From an uncultured Pseudomonadota bacterium (GTDB taxonomy: Bacteria > Myxococcota_A > Bradymonadia > Bradymonadales > GCA-2716585), in the NCBI GenBank assembly GCA_937123825.1, contig CAKZKQ010000064.1, positions 1 to 51,808 of the forward strand: a stretch of 51,808 bases of DNA, read 5' to 3'. Below the pieces are notes generated by a model. It was not told where the DNA came from and searched no databases. It saw only the letters and a program-made list of their open reading frames with translations. Within the stretch, counting starts at the first letter, position 1, and each line of letters opens with the position of its first letter. Positions 8,695-17,923 of the stretch are shown piece after piece. A program made the translations under genes and the position numbers.

Positions 8695-10862
8695 GGGATC
8701 GGCATGTGGTGGCGCTCTACGACAACTATTTGTCGTGCATGGCGGGGTTGTCCCGCGAAGACACGCGGCGGCTGACGCGCTTTACGTCGCGGTTCAGGCG
8801 CGATCCCATCGGGCAGTACGTCTACGAGAAGATCGACGGCGCCACCGGGCCCAACATGCGCATCTTGCAGGTCGATGAGCAGACCCAGGGGGCGTATTGG
8901 GCCGTGGTCTTGCGTCCCGAGAAGCGCAGCCGTCAGGCGGTCTTTGTGCTCCTGTGGGCGGCGCCGCGCGAGGACGCCGAGGCTTGGGCGCGGGGCCACA
9001 ACTGCTCCATCCACCCCGTCACCGGGGCATTGCAGATTGTGCCCGTGGAGGTCGAGCGCAAAGCCGCCGCAGCGGCCGCCACCGCGCCGCTTGAAGACGG
9101 CGCCTATGCTCAGTTCAGCGATGACCAGCTCATGGGTCTGGGCGTGCCCACGGGGGCGCTGGGTTTGGTCCGCCAGCTGCGCGACGAGGCGCACTTGGAC
9201 GAGCACGGCGCCGATCTGCCGCAAGAGGCCTACGAGGGGTTGGCGTTGTTGGCGCGTGGCGAGTCGCTGGAGACGACGCGCAGGGCGCTGGGCTTTGAGG
9301 AGCCGCATCGGGAAGTGGATCCCGAGGATTACAGCGCCGCGCTGCTCAAGCCGACCTCGCGCCAGCGCTTCATGCTGGTGGACGACGACGAGGAGTTGGA
9401 GGCGATCCTGAGCGCGCCGCTGGAGCGTTGGAGGGTCTTTTTGCACGCCTCGCAGCGGCGCCTTGTGGAGCGCAAGACCAACGGGGCCTGGCGCGTGCTG
9501 GGCGGCGCCGGGACGGGCAAAACCGTGGTCTTGATGCACCGCGCGCGGCACTTGGCGGCCAAGGTCTTCAACAACCCCAACGACCGCGTGTTGGTGACCA
9601 CGTTTACCACCAACCTGGCCGCCGACATCAAGGCCAGCCTGGAAAAAATCTGCTCCCCCGAGGTCATGGAGCGGATCGAGGTGGCGTCGCTGGACCGTTG
9701 GGTGTCACACTTCCTCAAGCGCCAGGGTTTTGGCCGCAGGCTCTGTTACTACCGCGAGCGCGAAGGGGTCGAACTCTACAGCCTCTGGCGCGAGGCGATG
9801 GACAACTATCGGCCCGATGATTTGCCCTTCCCCGATAGTTTTTACCGCGAAGAGTGGGAAGAGGTGGTGCAATTTCACGGCTGCGAGACCGAGCGCGAGT
9901 ACCTGCGGGCCAGCCGAAAAGGGCGCGGCGTGCGCTTGAACCGCGCCGATCGCCGCGCGGTCTGGTCGGTCTTTGCCGAGTACCGCCAGCTCATGAAGGA
10001 CAACGACGTCTGCGAGAGCGCCGACGCCATGCGCGCCGCGCGCCGTCTGCTGGAGGGCAGCGGCCAGATCCTCCCCTACCGCTCGGTCTTGGTGGACGAG
10101 GCGCAAGACATTGGCCAGGAAGCCTTCAGGCTGCTGCGCCAGATGGTGCCGCTGGGCGAGGACGGCAAACGCCAGGATGACCTCTTCATTGTGGGCGACG
10201 GTCACCAGAAGATTTACCGCCGCCGGGTGGTCCTGAGCCACGCCGGGATCCACGTCCGAGGCCGCGCGCGGCGTCTGAGGGTCAACTACCGCACCACCGA
10301 GCAGATCCGCCGCTTTGCGGTGGGGGTGCTCGAAGGGGGCGTCTTTGAAGACCTGGACGGCGGCGACGATCAACGCCGAGGCTACAAGTCGCTGGTGCGC
10401 GGCGTGGCGCCAGTGGTCAAGGGGTGCCAGAGCTTTGAAGAAGAGCTGGACGAGGTGATGCGCTTTGTGGGCGACGACCCAGCCCAACACCACCAAACCT
10501 GCCTGGTTGTGCGGACCCGAAAATTGTTGGAGCGCATGGAAGCGGAGTTGAAGGCGCGCGGCGTCCAAACGCTGCGCCTGCAACGCTCCAAGGCCGAAGA
10601 TCGCAGCAAACCAGGGCTCCGGCTGGCCACCATGCACCGCGTCAAAGGCCTGGAGTTTGAAAAGATCGCCGTGGCCAACGTCAACAAACGCGTCGTCCCC
10701 CTCGACGCCGTCCTGGCCACGACCAGCGACGACGTGGTCCGCCTGGGCGCCGAAAGCGGCGAGCGCGCCCTGCTCTACGTCTCCCTGACCCGCGCCCGAC
10801 GCGAAGCGCTGGTGACCTATCATGGGGAGCCCAGCCCATTCCTTGGCCTTGAGCACTCCTGA
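8691..10862 (+). CDS. UvrD/Rep-like SF1 helicase with RelE/ParE-like N-terminal domain
   Basis: A 723-residue protein whose ATG overlaps the preceding TGA. SF1 motifs are complete: GGAGTGKT (K277), VDEAQD (D469), GDGHQKIY, NYRTTEQIRR, TMHRVKGLEFE and YVSLTRARR, so it should be an active 3'-5' type helicase or translocase. Residues 1-125 are not helicase: the pattern of basic helices, then NMRILQV, a strand with WAVVLRP, then VFVLLWAAPREDAEAWA, recalls RelE/ParE toxins (core strands followed by a helix). A helical linker (140-215) follows, with QLMGLGVP. UvrD-like proteins of this architecture occur in defence loci. It is the last gene of the plus-strand operon and converges on the nuclease-helicase with only 12 bases between stops. 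The RelE-like call is by eye and unproven. Confidence 0.9.
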   Translation: MRDRHVVALYDNYLSCMAGLSREDTRRLTRFTSRFRRDPIGQYVYEKIDGATGPNMRILQVDEQTQGAYWAVVLRPEKRSRQAVFVLLWAAPREDAEAWARGHNCSIHPVTGALQIVPVEVERKAAAAAATAPLEDGAYAQFSDDQLMGLGVPTGALGLVRQLRDEAHLDEHGADLPQEAYEGLALLARGESLETTRRALGFEEPHREVDPEDYSAALLKPTSRQRFMLVDDDEELEAILSAPLERWRVFLHASQRRLVERKTNGAWRVLGGAGTGKTVVLMHRARHLAAKVFNNPNDRVLVTTFTTNLAADIKASLEKICSPEVMERIEVASLDRWVSHFLKRQGFGRRLCYYREREGVELYSLWREAMDNYRPDDLPFPDSFYREEWEEVVQFHGCETEREYLRASRKGRGVRLNRADRRAVWSVFAEYRQLMKDNDVCESADAMRAARRLLEGSGQILPYRSVLVDEAQDIGQEAFRLLRQMVPLGEDGKRQDDLFIVGDGHQKIYRRRVVLSHAGIHVRGRARRLRVNYRTTEQIRRFAVGVLEGGVFEDLDGGDDQRRGYKSLVRGVAPVVKGCQSFEEELDEVMRFVGDDPAQHHQTCLVVRTRKLLERMEAELKARGVQTLRLQRSKAEDRSKPGLRLATMHRVKGLEFEKIAVANVNKRVVPLDAVLATTSDDVVRLGAESGERALLYVSLTRARREALVTYHGEPSPFLGLEHS

Positions 10863-10874
10863 GTTTTGGAGCCG

Positions 10875-13800
10875 TCAGGGCTGAGCCTGGCCGCTGTGGG
10901 GGGTGAGGACGTGGTACGAGTCCCAGCCGAGTTCGCCGCCGCCGATGGGGTGGGTGCACATTTGTCGCAGGAACTTCCACAAGAGGGCGGAGTCGTAGTG
11001 TTCGACGAGCATGGGGATGTGGTCGAGGAGGGTGCGGGAGCAGACGACGATGAGGCGTTGTTGGGTGCGTGAGAAGGCGACGTTGGAGCGCTCAAGGCCG
11101 AGGATGAACTCGGCGTTGCGGGCGATGGAGACCGGTTCGCTGGCGGTGGCGGAGTAGATGATGGTGGGGGCTTCGCCGCCTTGCATGCGCTCGACGGTGT
11201 CGATGACGCGGATGTGTGGGCTGTCGGGGTCGAGGCGAGTTTTGAGCAACGCGCGTTGGGCCCGGTGGGGGGTGATGACGGCGACGGAGTTGGGGGCGAT
11301 GGCGTCCAGTGCGAGGCCGGCGCGCAGGATGTATTGGATGAGGGTGACCTCGGTGGGGTTGGCGTCCTGGGAGGCGCGCTCGTCGTGGAGGACGAGATAG
11401 AGGCCGTGGCCGGACTGCCAGATGGCGTTGACGCCGGAGGCTTCGGGGTTGGCGCTGGGCTGTTGGCGGCGTCCGGGGCCAAGGAGGGTGATGGCGTCGC
11501 GGTCGTAGAGGGGTTGGATGAGGCGGCGGATGTCGGGCGGGAGGCGGTAGGTGGTTTGGAGGCCGTCGCGGCGCACGGAGGCGGTCGACAGGCGGCTCTG
11601 GCGCAGGTTGATGTGCTCCTGGCGAGGCTGGATCATGTTGGCGATGGCGTCAAAGGTGCTCTCGTGCATGCGGTAGAGCTGCGCGGGGGGGCGGTCCTCG
11701 CGTTCCCAGTCGTGGGAGACGATGGGGGCCAGTTGGCGATTGTCGCCCGCCATGAGGATGCTGCCCTGGGGGTCGAGGATGGAGGCCAGCGCCAGGAAGT
11801 GGGCGCAGACCAGCATGGAGGCTTCGTCGACGACCATCAGGGGGACGGTGAAGGGGTCGTTCTCTTTGGAGAGCTCTTCGGCCAGCTTGAGGGCGCCGCC
11901 GGTGCTGGCGCCGATGACAAGGACGTGGTCCCGGCCGAGGTCTTTGAGGAGCGTTTTGCGGCCTCTGGCTTTAAACCTGAGGATGTCTCTGCCAAAAATC
12001 TGGCCGTCGTCATCGTCGTTGGAGACTTTTAGGAGTTTGATGGGAGGCAGGGTGAAGCTCGCCTGCGCGGCCTGACGGGCAAAGTCGTCCTGGAGCAGCT
12101 CGATGCGCTCAAGGAGGGTGTCGACGGCGGTGTGGGTGTGGGCGGTCAGGAGGATCCGGTCGCCGGGGCTGCGTCGCAGCATGATGCGGGTGAGGATGGC
12201 GACGGCGCTGAGCGTGGTTTTGCCGGTGCCGGGCGGGCCCTGGATGAGCTGGATGCGGGACTGGAGGCCGTCGAGGACCATTTGGACGCGGCGCGCCAGC
12301 AGCGGGTCGTAGTGGGCCAGCCGGGCGTCGCCAAGGAAGGTCTTGAGACGAGCGATGAGGTCGGAGTCCACGGGGGTTTGGGGTGGGATGACGGGGCGAT
12401 GGGGGTCAAACCAGCGCGCGACGTGGGCGGCCTCGGGGCGGCCTTTCATCCAGTGGAGGCGCTTGGCGACGCGGCGCTCGACGAAGTTGGAGAGGGACTC
12501 ATCGGCGGTGGCATGGGCCAGGGGCTGGCGCAGCAGGCGGCTGGGGAGGATGAAGAAGTTTTTGTTTTTGCCCGATGAGATGATGTCCAACTCCACGGCG
12601 CCCGTGTCCCAGTCCAGAGCGTTGATGACGCAGGTGTGGCCGCCCCGTTGCAGATCGCGCAGCGGTTGGGGCTGGTGGGGTTGGTCGGTGGCGGCGTTGA
12701 GGCGGATGAAGCTGCCCGCATCGAGGCTGGAGCGGGCGCGCATGGCGGCGCGGGTCAGGCCGTAGCGCTCGGTGTCGAGCGTGGCGCGCAGGCGCTTGCC
12801 CTTGGGGCCTGGGGTGATCTGGCAAAGGGGCAGGCTGGCGCCCTTGAGGACGCGCACGTAGGGCGGCGTCAGGTGAAACTGGAGCCACTGGCTGTGGCCG
12901 ACGTGGTGGTCGAGGTAGAGGAAGTCCAGGGCGGCCTGGATGGCGTCGTGGGTGCCCAGTTGGAAGGTGGGCAGCGTGTCGGGGTCGATGGGGGGCTTGT
13001 CGATCCCTTTGTTGCCCGGCTGCATGCGCTCATCGAGCCAGCGCAGCGCGTGGGCGTGGGCCATCAGGAAGGCGCGCATCAAGCCGGGACGGCGAGCGTT
13101 GTGGTAGTCGCCAAGGGAGGCTTTGAGGTGCTCTGGGGCGTCGGGGTCGCTCTGGGGTGTGGGCAGTTGACCCCACAGGGCGTGCCAATAGGGCATGGTC
13201 AGCCCGCCGGTGTGGCTGCTGCGCAGCTCAAAGGGGTGCTTTGGGGCGTCGGGTTTGTCGGACCAGGCGATGGTTTGTGAGCCGTCGCCATCCTCTGGGG
13301 CAGTTTCTTCGATGGGCAGCGGCGCCACGGTGTCAAAGATGTCGCGTCGGAAGGCCTGGGCCAGATCGACGTCGCGGCCTCCCACGCGTCGAACCCAGTG
13401 GTAACGTTTGCCAAACCAGCGCAGCGAGGTGGCGATGGCCAGACTGGAGCCAGTCCAACCCCGCGCGAAGCGTTGGTTGAAGTCGGTCTGGATGTAGGAG
13501 GTGATGAGTTGCTCCAGGCCCTCGCGGCTGCCCAGAAGCTCGCGCAGGTGGTGCAGGAGCCCCTGACCGCCGCGTGCGCAGGCCTCAATCAGCGCGTTCA
13601 TATCGCCGCGCGACCAAAAGTAGAAGTGCAGCGGCGCGGAGAGGCCGTCGGCCTCTATCTGGATGGCCTCTACGACGCGGGCAAAGAAGTTTTGCAGCAG
13701 CGCGGCCTCGGCGCCGGTGTCCAGGTCGTAGTGCCCGGTCCATGGGGTTGAGCGCATCTCGATGATGTCGTGCCCAAAAGGCCGGGCGTGTGCGCGATGG

Positions 13801-15074
13801 CCATCCCACTCTTTGAGACCCGGTTGGGGTTTGCGGGTGTCTTTGTCTCGGGGGGCAAAGAGGCGCCCGGGGCTGCGTGTGATGTGCGCGGTCAAGGCGC
13901 ACAAACGGTTCTCGGCGTAGTCGTAGCTGAGCGTGATGTAGACCCGAATCAGGCTCAGCGTTTCGCCTTTGCGCCCCAAGACGTCCTGCATCTGCACTCG
14001 GTGTGGGGGCAACTGCCCATACCCGCGGTTTGGGAGCGTCATCAACTCCCAGGCGTCTGGGATGGGGTTGCCGGGGAGGGTGGTGAGGCGAGCCTGGGCT
14101 TTGATGCTGAGCGCCTCGATGTCGACCGCGACGGCCTCTTGGAGTGTCCCAAAAGCCTCTGTGTCGGTTTTGAGCGCCGCCAAATCGTCCAGGGTGTCGA
14201 TCTGGTGGTCCTGGAGCTGGTTGATCAGGGCTGGTTCCAGGCCCAGCAGCTCCAGGCGGCGGCAGCGGGCGCTCTCGGGCAGGCAGTGGACGGCAAACTG
14301 GCAGTCGTCGCAGCCGGCGCTGAGTTGGTAGGGCAGCTCGTCGAGCGTGTGCTCTTCGAGTGCGCTCACCAAAGGGCCGTCTTCAGCCAGGAGGTTGAGC
14401 AGGTCCTGCTCCAGGCTGGCGGCATCCCCCAGCGGTCGCAGCTCGCCCAGGTGGATCATGGTGTTGCGGGCCTCATCAATGCGGACCACCGCCACGTCGA
14501 TGTCCTGGTCCGTCAGCGTGTTCCCGGCGACGGTCAGTTGTCTGTCTTGGAGCAGCGCGCGAACCAAGACCAGATAAATGACGGCTTGAATGCGCTGGTA
14601 GGTGCGGTCGCGGCGGCTGGCCTTGCACTCCACCAGCCAAAGCCGGGGCGCGCCGTTTTGCCAGCGCAGCACCGCAAAATCGATCCGGCCCTCGACGGTG
14701 AACCCCCCGATCGTCCCCCGCACGCTGATCTCCTGCTCAAAGACCTTCAGGTCTGCCTCAAGCGCCATCAACGCGTCTTGAAAACGGCCCCAGGGCACCC
14801 CTGGGTTCTTGCCCACGGTGGGCAAGTTCAGTGGTTTGATGCCCTGGTTCTCCAGGTGCACGGCCCACTGCGCCTCTCGGCGCTTGCCCTCCTTGGAGAG
14901 CACCAGATCCATGGTGTGAAAGGGCCGCGACGAGAAAGGCAACGCCTTAAACTGCGCCTGGTTGTCGTACCCCAACGCAAAGCGCCTCAGGCACGAGTTG
15001 TGTCGGACAAACTCGCCGATGTCCGTAGCCCGAACCCACCGTTGGGTCTGCTGTGCAGGGTTTTGTGTATCCAC
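10875..15074 (-). CDS. DNA2-like fusion: RecB-family nuclease plus SF1 helicase
   Basis: I choose the GTG at 15074 (1399 residues) because GGGAG lies seven bases upstream; an ATG at 15143 would add 23 residues but has no ribosome binding site. The N-terminal third is a RecB/Cas4-like PD-(D/E)XK nuclease: GRIDFAV (D132), then VECKAS (E149, K151). A CDDCQFAVHC cluster (C255, C258, C264, then C271) could bind Fe-S or zinc. The C-terminal half is an SF1 helicase of the DNA2/UPF1 type: GPPGTGKTT (K952), VVDEASML, AGDNRQLAPIV, a TVERMQGGEAP motif V and NVAFSRTQQRL motif VI. It faces the methylase operon head to head at the 3' ends and is divergent from the repeat-protein array. Combined nuclease and helicase suggests end resection or destruction of foreign DNA. 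Residues for both activities appear intact. Confidence 0.9.
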   Translation of the reverse strand: MDTQNPAQQTQRWVRATDIGEFVRHNSCLRRFALGYDNQAQFKALPFSSRPFHTMDLVLSKEGKRREAQWAVHLENQGIKPLNLPTVGKNPGVPWGRFQDALMALEADLKVFEQEISVRGTIGGFTVEGRIDFAVLRWQNGAPRLWLVECKASRRDRTYQRIQAVIYLVLVRALLQDRQLTVAGNTLTDQDIDVAVVRIDEARNTMIHLGELRPLGDAASLEQDLLNLLAEDGPLVSALEEHTLDELPYQLSAGCDDCQFAVHCLPESARCRRLELLGLEPALINQLQDHQIDTLDDLAALKTDTEAFGTLQEAVAVDIEALSIKAQARLTTLPGNPIPDAWELMTLPNRGYGQLPPHRVQMQDVLGRKGETLSLIRVYITLSYDYAENRLCALTAHITRSPGRLFAPRDKDTRKPQPGLKEWDGHRAHARPFGHDIIEMRSTPWTGHYDLDTGAEAALLQNFFARVVEAIQIEADGLSAPLHFYFWSRGDMNALIEACARGGQGLLHHLRELLGSREGLEQLITSYIQTDFNQRFARGWTGSSLAIATSLRWFGKRYHWVRRVGGRDVDLAQAFRRDIFDTVAPLPIEETAPEDGDGSQTIAWSDKPDAPKHPFELRSSHTGGLTMPYWHALWGQLPTPQSDPDAPEHLKASLGDYHNARRPGLMRAFLMAHAHALRWLDERMQPGNKGIDKPPIDPDTLPTFQLGTHDAIQAALDFLYLDHHVGHSQWLQFHLTPPYVRVLKGASLPLCQITPGPKGKRLRATLDTERYGLTRAAMRARSSLDAGSFIRLNAATDQPHQPQPLRDLQRGGHTCVINALDWDTGAVELDIISSGKNKNFFILPSRLLRQPLAHATADESLSNFVERRVAKRLHWMKGRPEAAHVARWFDPHRPVIPPQTPVDSDLIARLKTFLGDARLAHYDPLLARRVQMVLDGLQSRIQLIQGPPGTGKTTLSAVAILTRIMLRRSPGDRILLTAHTHTAVDTLLERIELLQDDFARQAAQASFTLPPIKLLKVSNDDDDGQIFGRDILRFKARGRKTLLKDLGRDHVLVIGASTGGALKLAEELSKENDPFTVPLMVVDEASMLVCAHFLALASILDPQGSILMAGDNRQLAPIVSHDWEREDRPPAQLYRMHESTFDAIANMIQPRQEHINLRQSRLSTASVRRDGLQTTYRLPPDIRRLIQPLYDRDAITLLGPGRRQQPSANPEASGVNAIWQSGHGLYLVLHDERASQDANPTEVTLIQYILRAGLALDAIAPNSVAVITPHRAQRALLKTRLDPDSPHIRVIDTVERMQGGEAPTIIYSATASEPVSIARNAEFILGLERSNVAFSRTQQRLIVVCSRTLLDHIPMLVEHYDSALLWKFLRQMCTHPIGGGELGWDSYHVLTPHSGQAQP

Positions 15075-15255
15075 GCCGTGCTCCCATGGTTCTGCAAAGA
15101 AACACAGGATGGTTGATTCTGGGGTTCTTCTCAAGAGCAACAAAAGCCCAGTTGCACAAATGAAAAGGAGGGCTGTGGTTGCGTCGGCGGTGGTTCAGTG
15201 CATTGATTTCGTGTCTGGGCAACGGTTCGTAACGTTTTGAATGACAGGAGTGTCC
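15075..15255. promoter_or_regulatory. Divergent intergenic region between nuclease-helicase and LRR array
   Basis: About 180 bases separate the GTG starts of the two divergent units, so both promoters should lie here. I see no convincing -35/-10 pair in either direction. Visible elements are an AGGAG at 15246-15250 serving the first LRR gene and a GGGAG serving the nuclease-helicase. Confidence 0.4.
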
Positions 15256-16680
15256 GTGGTGGAAGATCCGCTCTCACAACTGCGCGTATTGCTTCACGGT
15301 GAGCCTTCCCCAACCGTCTGGGGTGCGGTCTGCCGTTGCATTGAAGCCCTGGACAGTGACCTTGTCGAGGTGGGGCTGGACTACGCCGCCACCCACATGG
15401 CGCGCTGGCCGGATGCGCTTCGCACAGGCCCTCCAGAGCGCGCCGCCGCATTGCCGTGGTGGCCGCTGGTCAGGCATGTCCGTGTGCCTGCTGGTGTCTT
15501 GCTAGAATCCGTCTTGCCACACCTCTTTTGTGTCACTCGGCTGGACTTGAGCGAGCAGACTTTGGGGCCAGAGGGCGTGGGGGGTTTGGCCGACTCTGCG
15601 GATCTTGGCAACCTGACTTTCCTCAACTTAAGCAACAACAACATCGGGCCGCAAGGCATGCGGGTGCTGGCCGATTCGGGTCTTCTGGCGAGTCTGAGCG
15701 CGCTTGGCCTTGGCAACAACGGCATTGGACCGGGCGGCGCGCAGGCGCTGGCCGAAGCCGAGGGGCTGGGCGGCCTTGTGAGGCTCGATTTGAGCCACAA
15801 CGGGATTCGGCAGGAGGGGACGGCGGCGCTGGTGGCGTCGGGTGTGCTGGAGGGGGTCGCCTGGCTTGATCTGAGTGGCAACTGGATTGGGGATGATGGG
15901 ACGCGCTTGTTGACCGATTCGGGGCACCTGGCCGGGACGGAGATGTTGGCGTTTCGGGAAAACGGGCTGGAGGCGGCCGGGGCGCTGGCGCTGGCGTCTT
16001 GTGGGGATTTGGCCAAGGGGCTGAGCGAACTCTATCTGTCTGGCAATCGGATTGGCGATGAAGGGGCGGCGGCGTTGGCGGCCTCGGAGCACCTGGGCGC
16101 TTTGACCCGGCTTGTGCTTGCGGGCTGCTGGATTGGGGCCGAAGGTGCGGCGGCGCTTGCGGCTTCGACGCGCTTGGGCTCTTTGAGCCTGCTCGGGCTG
16201 ACGAGCAACCGCATTGGCGACGAGGGGGCGGCGGCGTTGGCGGCTTCCAGGCATTTGGGGGGTCTGAGCCAACTGCACCTGCGCAGCAACCGCATTGGAA
16301 AGGTCGGCGCCAGGGCGCTGGCGGCGTCTGATGGGTTTGGGTCGCTGACCGAACTCCAACTCGACAGCAACTGGCTGGGCAGTCAGGGGGCGGCGGCGTT
16401 GGCGCAGTCGGAGCATTTTGGGGCGTTGATGGTGCTGGGGCTGGCCTCCAATCGGATTGGAGACGATGGGGCCAGGGCGCTGCTGGGAGCCAGGGGTTTG
16501 GGCAACCTTGTGGAGCTGGGGCTGGGGTTCAACGACATCGGCGAAGAGATGATGCGGACCCTGGTGACCAGACCCCACTGGCCCAAATTGGCCAGACTCT
16601 TTTTGCACGGCAACGGCATGGACAGCGAGGCGTTTGAGGCATTCTGCGACGCTTCACACGGACTTCAATTGACCTTTTAA
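15256..16680 (+). CDS. LRR array protein 1 (shared N-domain plus 14 leucine-rich repeats)
   Basis: The start is taken as GTG 15256: AGGAG lies five bases upstream, and this makes the N-terminus (V-V-E-D-P-L) line up with M-T-x-D-P-L of the paralogues; an in-frame ATG at 15241 lacks a good site. The product is 474 residues. Residues 1-80 form the array's shared domain with LLHGEPSPTVW, DYAATHMARWPD and WWPLV. Then come about 14 ribonuclease-inhibitor-type LRRs of 27 residues (LTxLxLxxNxIGDEG); unit 6 is degenerate (MLAFRENGL). There is no signal peptide, membrane segment or catalytic motif, so a cytoplasmic binding scaffold is likely. It is divergent from the nuclease-helicase. The same length and the same odd units as paralogue 3 point to a duplication. 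Function is unknown; protein or ligand recognition is the usual LRR role. Confidence 0.85.
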   Translation: MVEDPLSQLRVLLHGEPSPTVWGAVCRCIEALDSDLVEVGLDYAATHMARWPDALRTGPPERAAALPWWPLVRHVRVPAGVLLESVLPHLFCVTRLDLSEQTLGPEGVGGLADSADLGNLTFLNLSNNNIGPQGMRVLADSGLLASLSALGLGNNGIGPGGAQALAEAEGLGGLVRLDLSHNGIRQEGTAALVASGVLEGVAWLDLSGNWIGDDGTRLLTDSGHLAGTEMLAFRENGLEAAGALALASCGDLAKGLSELYLSGNRIGDEGAAALAASEHLGALTRLVLAGCWIGAEGAAALAASTRLGSLSLLGLTSNRIGDEGAAALAASRHLGGLSQLHLRSNRIGKVGARALAASDGFGSLTELQLDSNWLGSQGAAALAQSEHFGALMVLGLASNRIGDDGARALLGARGLGNLVELGLGFNDIGEEMMRTLVTRPHWPKLARLFLHGNGMDSEAFEAFCDASHGLQLTF

Positions 16681-16721
16681 CCCAAACCAGGCAGGGCCTG
16701 AACCACACTGGAAGCTTTTTT

Positions 16722-17912
16722 ATGACCCAAGAACCCTTGTCTGATTTGCGCGCGGCGCTTCACAGCGAACCTTCTTCCGAGGTCTGGAAGACGGTGCAAG
16801 CGTGCATCGCGTCGCTGGATGACGCCAGCCTGAACGTGGGCCTGGAGTACGCCGCCGAGCACCTGGAGCGCTGGCCCGATGCGATGCGCCACGGGGCGTT
16901 GGTGGAGATGCCCGAGGCCCGCTGGTGGCCGTTGGTCAGGTACGGCTATTTGAATCAGCACGAAGACAGCAACTTATTGAAGTTGTCCGGTGTCTTGCAA
17001 CTGACCAAGCTCAGGTTGGGGCTTTACAACAACGGCTATGAGGCCACCCGCATGCTCTCCAGAGGGCAGGTCTTGCCCAACCTCACTGAGCTTAATCTCT
17101 ACGACTGCTGGATCCACGACTCGGGGCTGAAGTCGGTGGTCGAGTCCGCGTCCTTCCCCAATCTGGCCACGCTTGGCTGCAGCAGAAACGCGGTCACAGA
17201 CGCCGGTATGATGGGGTTTGTGGCGTCTCCAAACCTCTCGAATCTGGCCGATTTGCGCCTGAGCGACAACAAAATTGGTCCTGAAGGGGCCAGGGCGCTG
17301 GCGTCGTCGGCCCACCTGCCTTCGCTGACCTCCATTGGGCTGGGGCTCAACGCCATCGGCGATGAAGGGGCGGCGGCGTTGGCGGCTTCGGAGCATCTGA
17401 CGGGTCTGGCCAGCCTTGGCGTGGGGCGCTGCGGCATTGGCCCCGACGGCATCCGGGCACTGGCCAACTCCAAACACCTCATCGGCCTGACCCAGTGGGT
17501 CCTTTCGAGCAACACCATCGGGCACGAGGGCGTTGAGGCTATGGTCAGCGGCCCGCGTCTTGCCCATATCTCCTGGCTTTGCTTAAACAGCGGCGAACTC
17601 GACGACCAGAGTGCGGCGGCGTTGGCGGCGTCTGGGCTCTTGGGCTCGATGGAGCGTTTGGACTTGAACTGGAACAGCATTGGCGATGAAGGGGCGGCGG
17701 CGTTGGCGGCCGCGCCGGAGTTGGCTGGATTGACCACGCTTGGTTTGCAAAACAACCAGCTCACCGCCGAAGGGTTGCAGGCGTTGCTTCAGTCGCCCCA
17801 CCTGTCGGCCCTGGCGCATCTCGACCTGCGGCGCAATAAAAACATCGACAAGGAGGCCGCCCAGGCGGTCATCGAGTCATTTGGGCGCTCAGGCCTTGAT
17901 GTGCGGATGTGA
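16722..17912 (+). CDS. LRR array protein 2 (shared N-domain plus 11 repeats)
   Basis: A 396-residue protein starting at ATG 16722 with GGAAG just upstream, 41 bases after paralogue 1. The N-terminal domain shows LRAALHSEPSSEVW, EYAAEHLERWPD and RWWPLVR. About 11 LRR units follow; the first (KLRLGLYNN) and the eighth (WLCLNSGEL) depart from consensus. Bases 17357-17386 and 17683-17711 repeat almost exactly a stretch of paralogue 1 near 16051, showing recent exchange of repeat units. It is cytoplasmic by sequence and its stop lies 11 bases before the next start, so the genes are probably co-transcribed. No enzymatic motif is seen and the function is unknown. Confidence 0.84.
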   Translation: MTQEPLSDLRAALHSEPSSEVWKTVQACIASLDDASLNVGLEYAAEHLERWPDAMRHGALVEMPEARWWPLVRYGYLNQHEDSNLLKLSGVLQLTKLRLGLYNNGYEATRMLSRGQVLPNLTELNLYDCWIHDSGLKSVVESASFPNLATLGCSRNAVTDAGMMGFVASPNLSNLADLRLSDNKIGPEGARALASSAHLPSLTSIGLGLNAIGDEGAAALAASEHLTGLASLGVGRCGIGPDGIRALANSKHLIGLTQWVLSSNTIGHEGVEAMVSGPRLAHISWLCLNSGELDDQSAAALAASGLLGSMERLDLNWNSIGDEGAAALAAAPELAGLTTLGLQNNQLTAEGLQALLQSPHLSALAHLDLRRNKNIDKEAAQAVIESFGRSGLDVRM

Positions 17913-17923
17913 GGCAAACGGTG

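Noticed and set aside
2..10862. Calling the operon DISARM outright.
   Set aside because: The methylase type differs from DrmM, no PLD-domain DrmC is seen, and DrmA/DrmB-like parts are fused in one protein. Only a general resemblance is supported.
15256..15500. Assigning the LRR paralogues' N-domain to the repeat-companion family TIGR02996.
   Set aside because: The genomic idea is similar, but the characteristic LVxADWLEExGD-type motif is absent; the motifs here are EPSxxVW and ERWPD.
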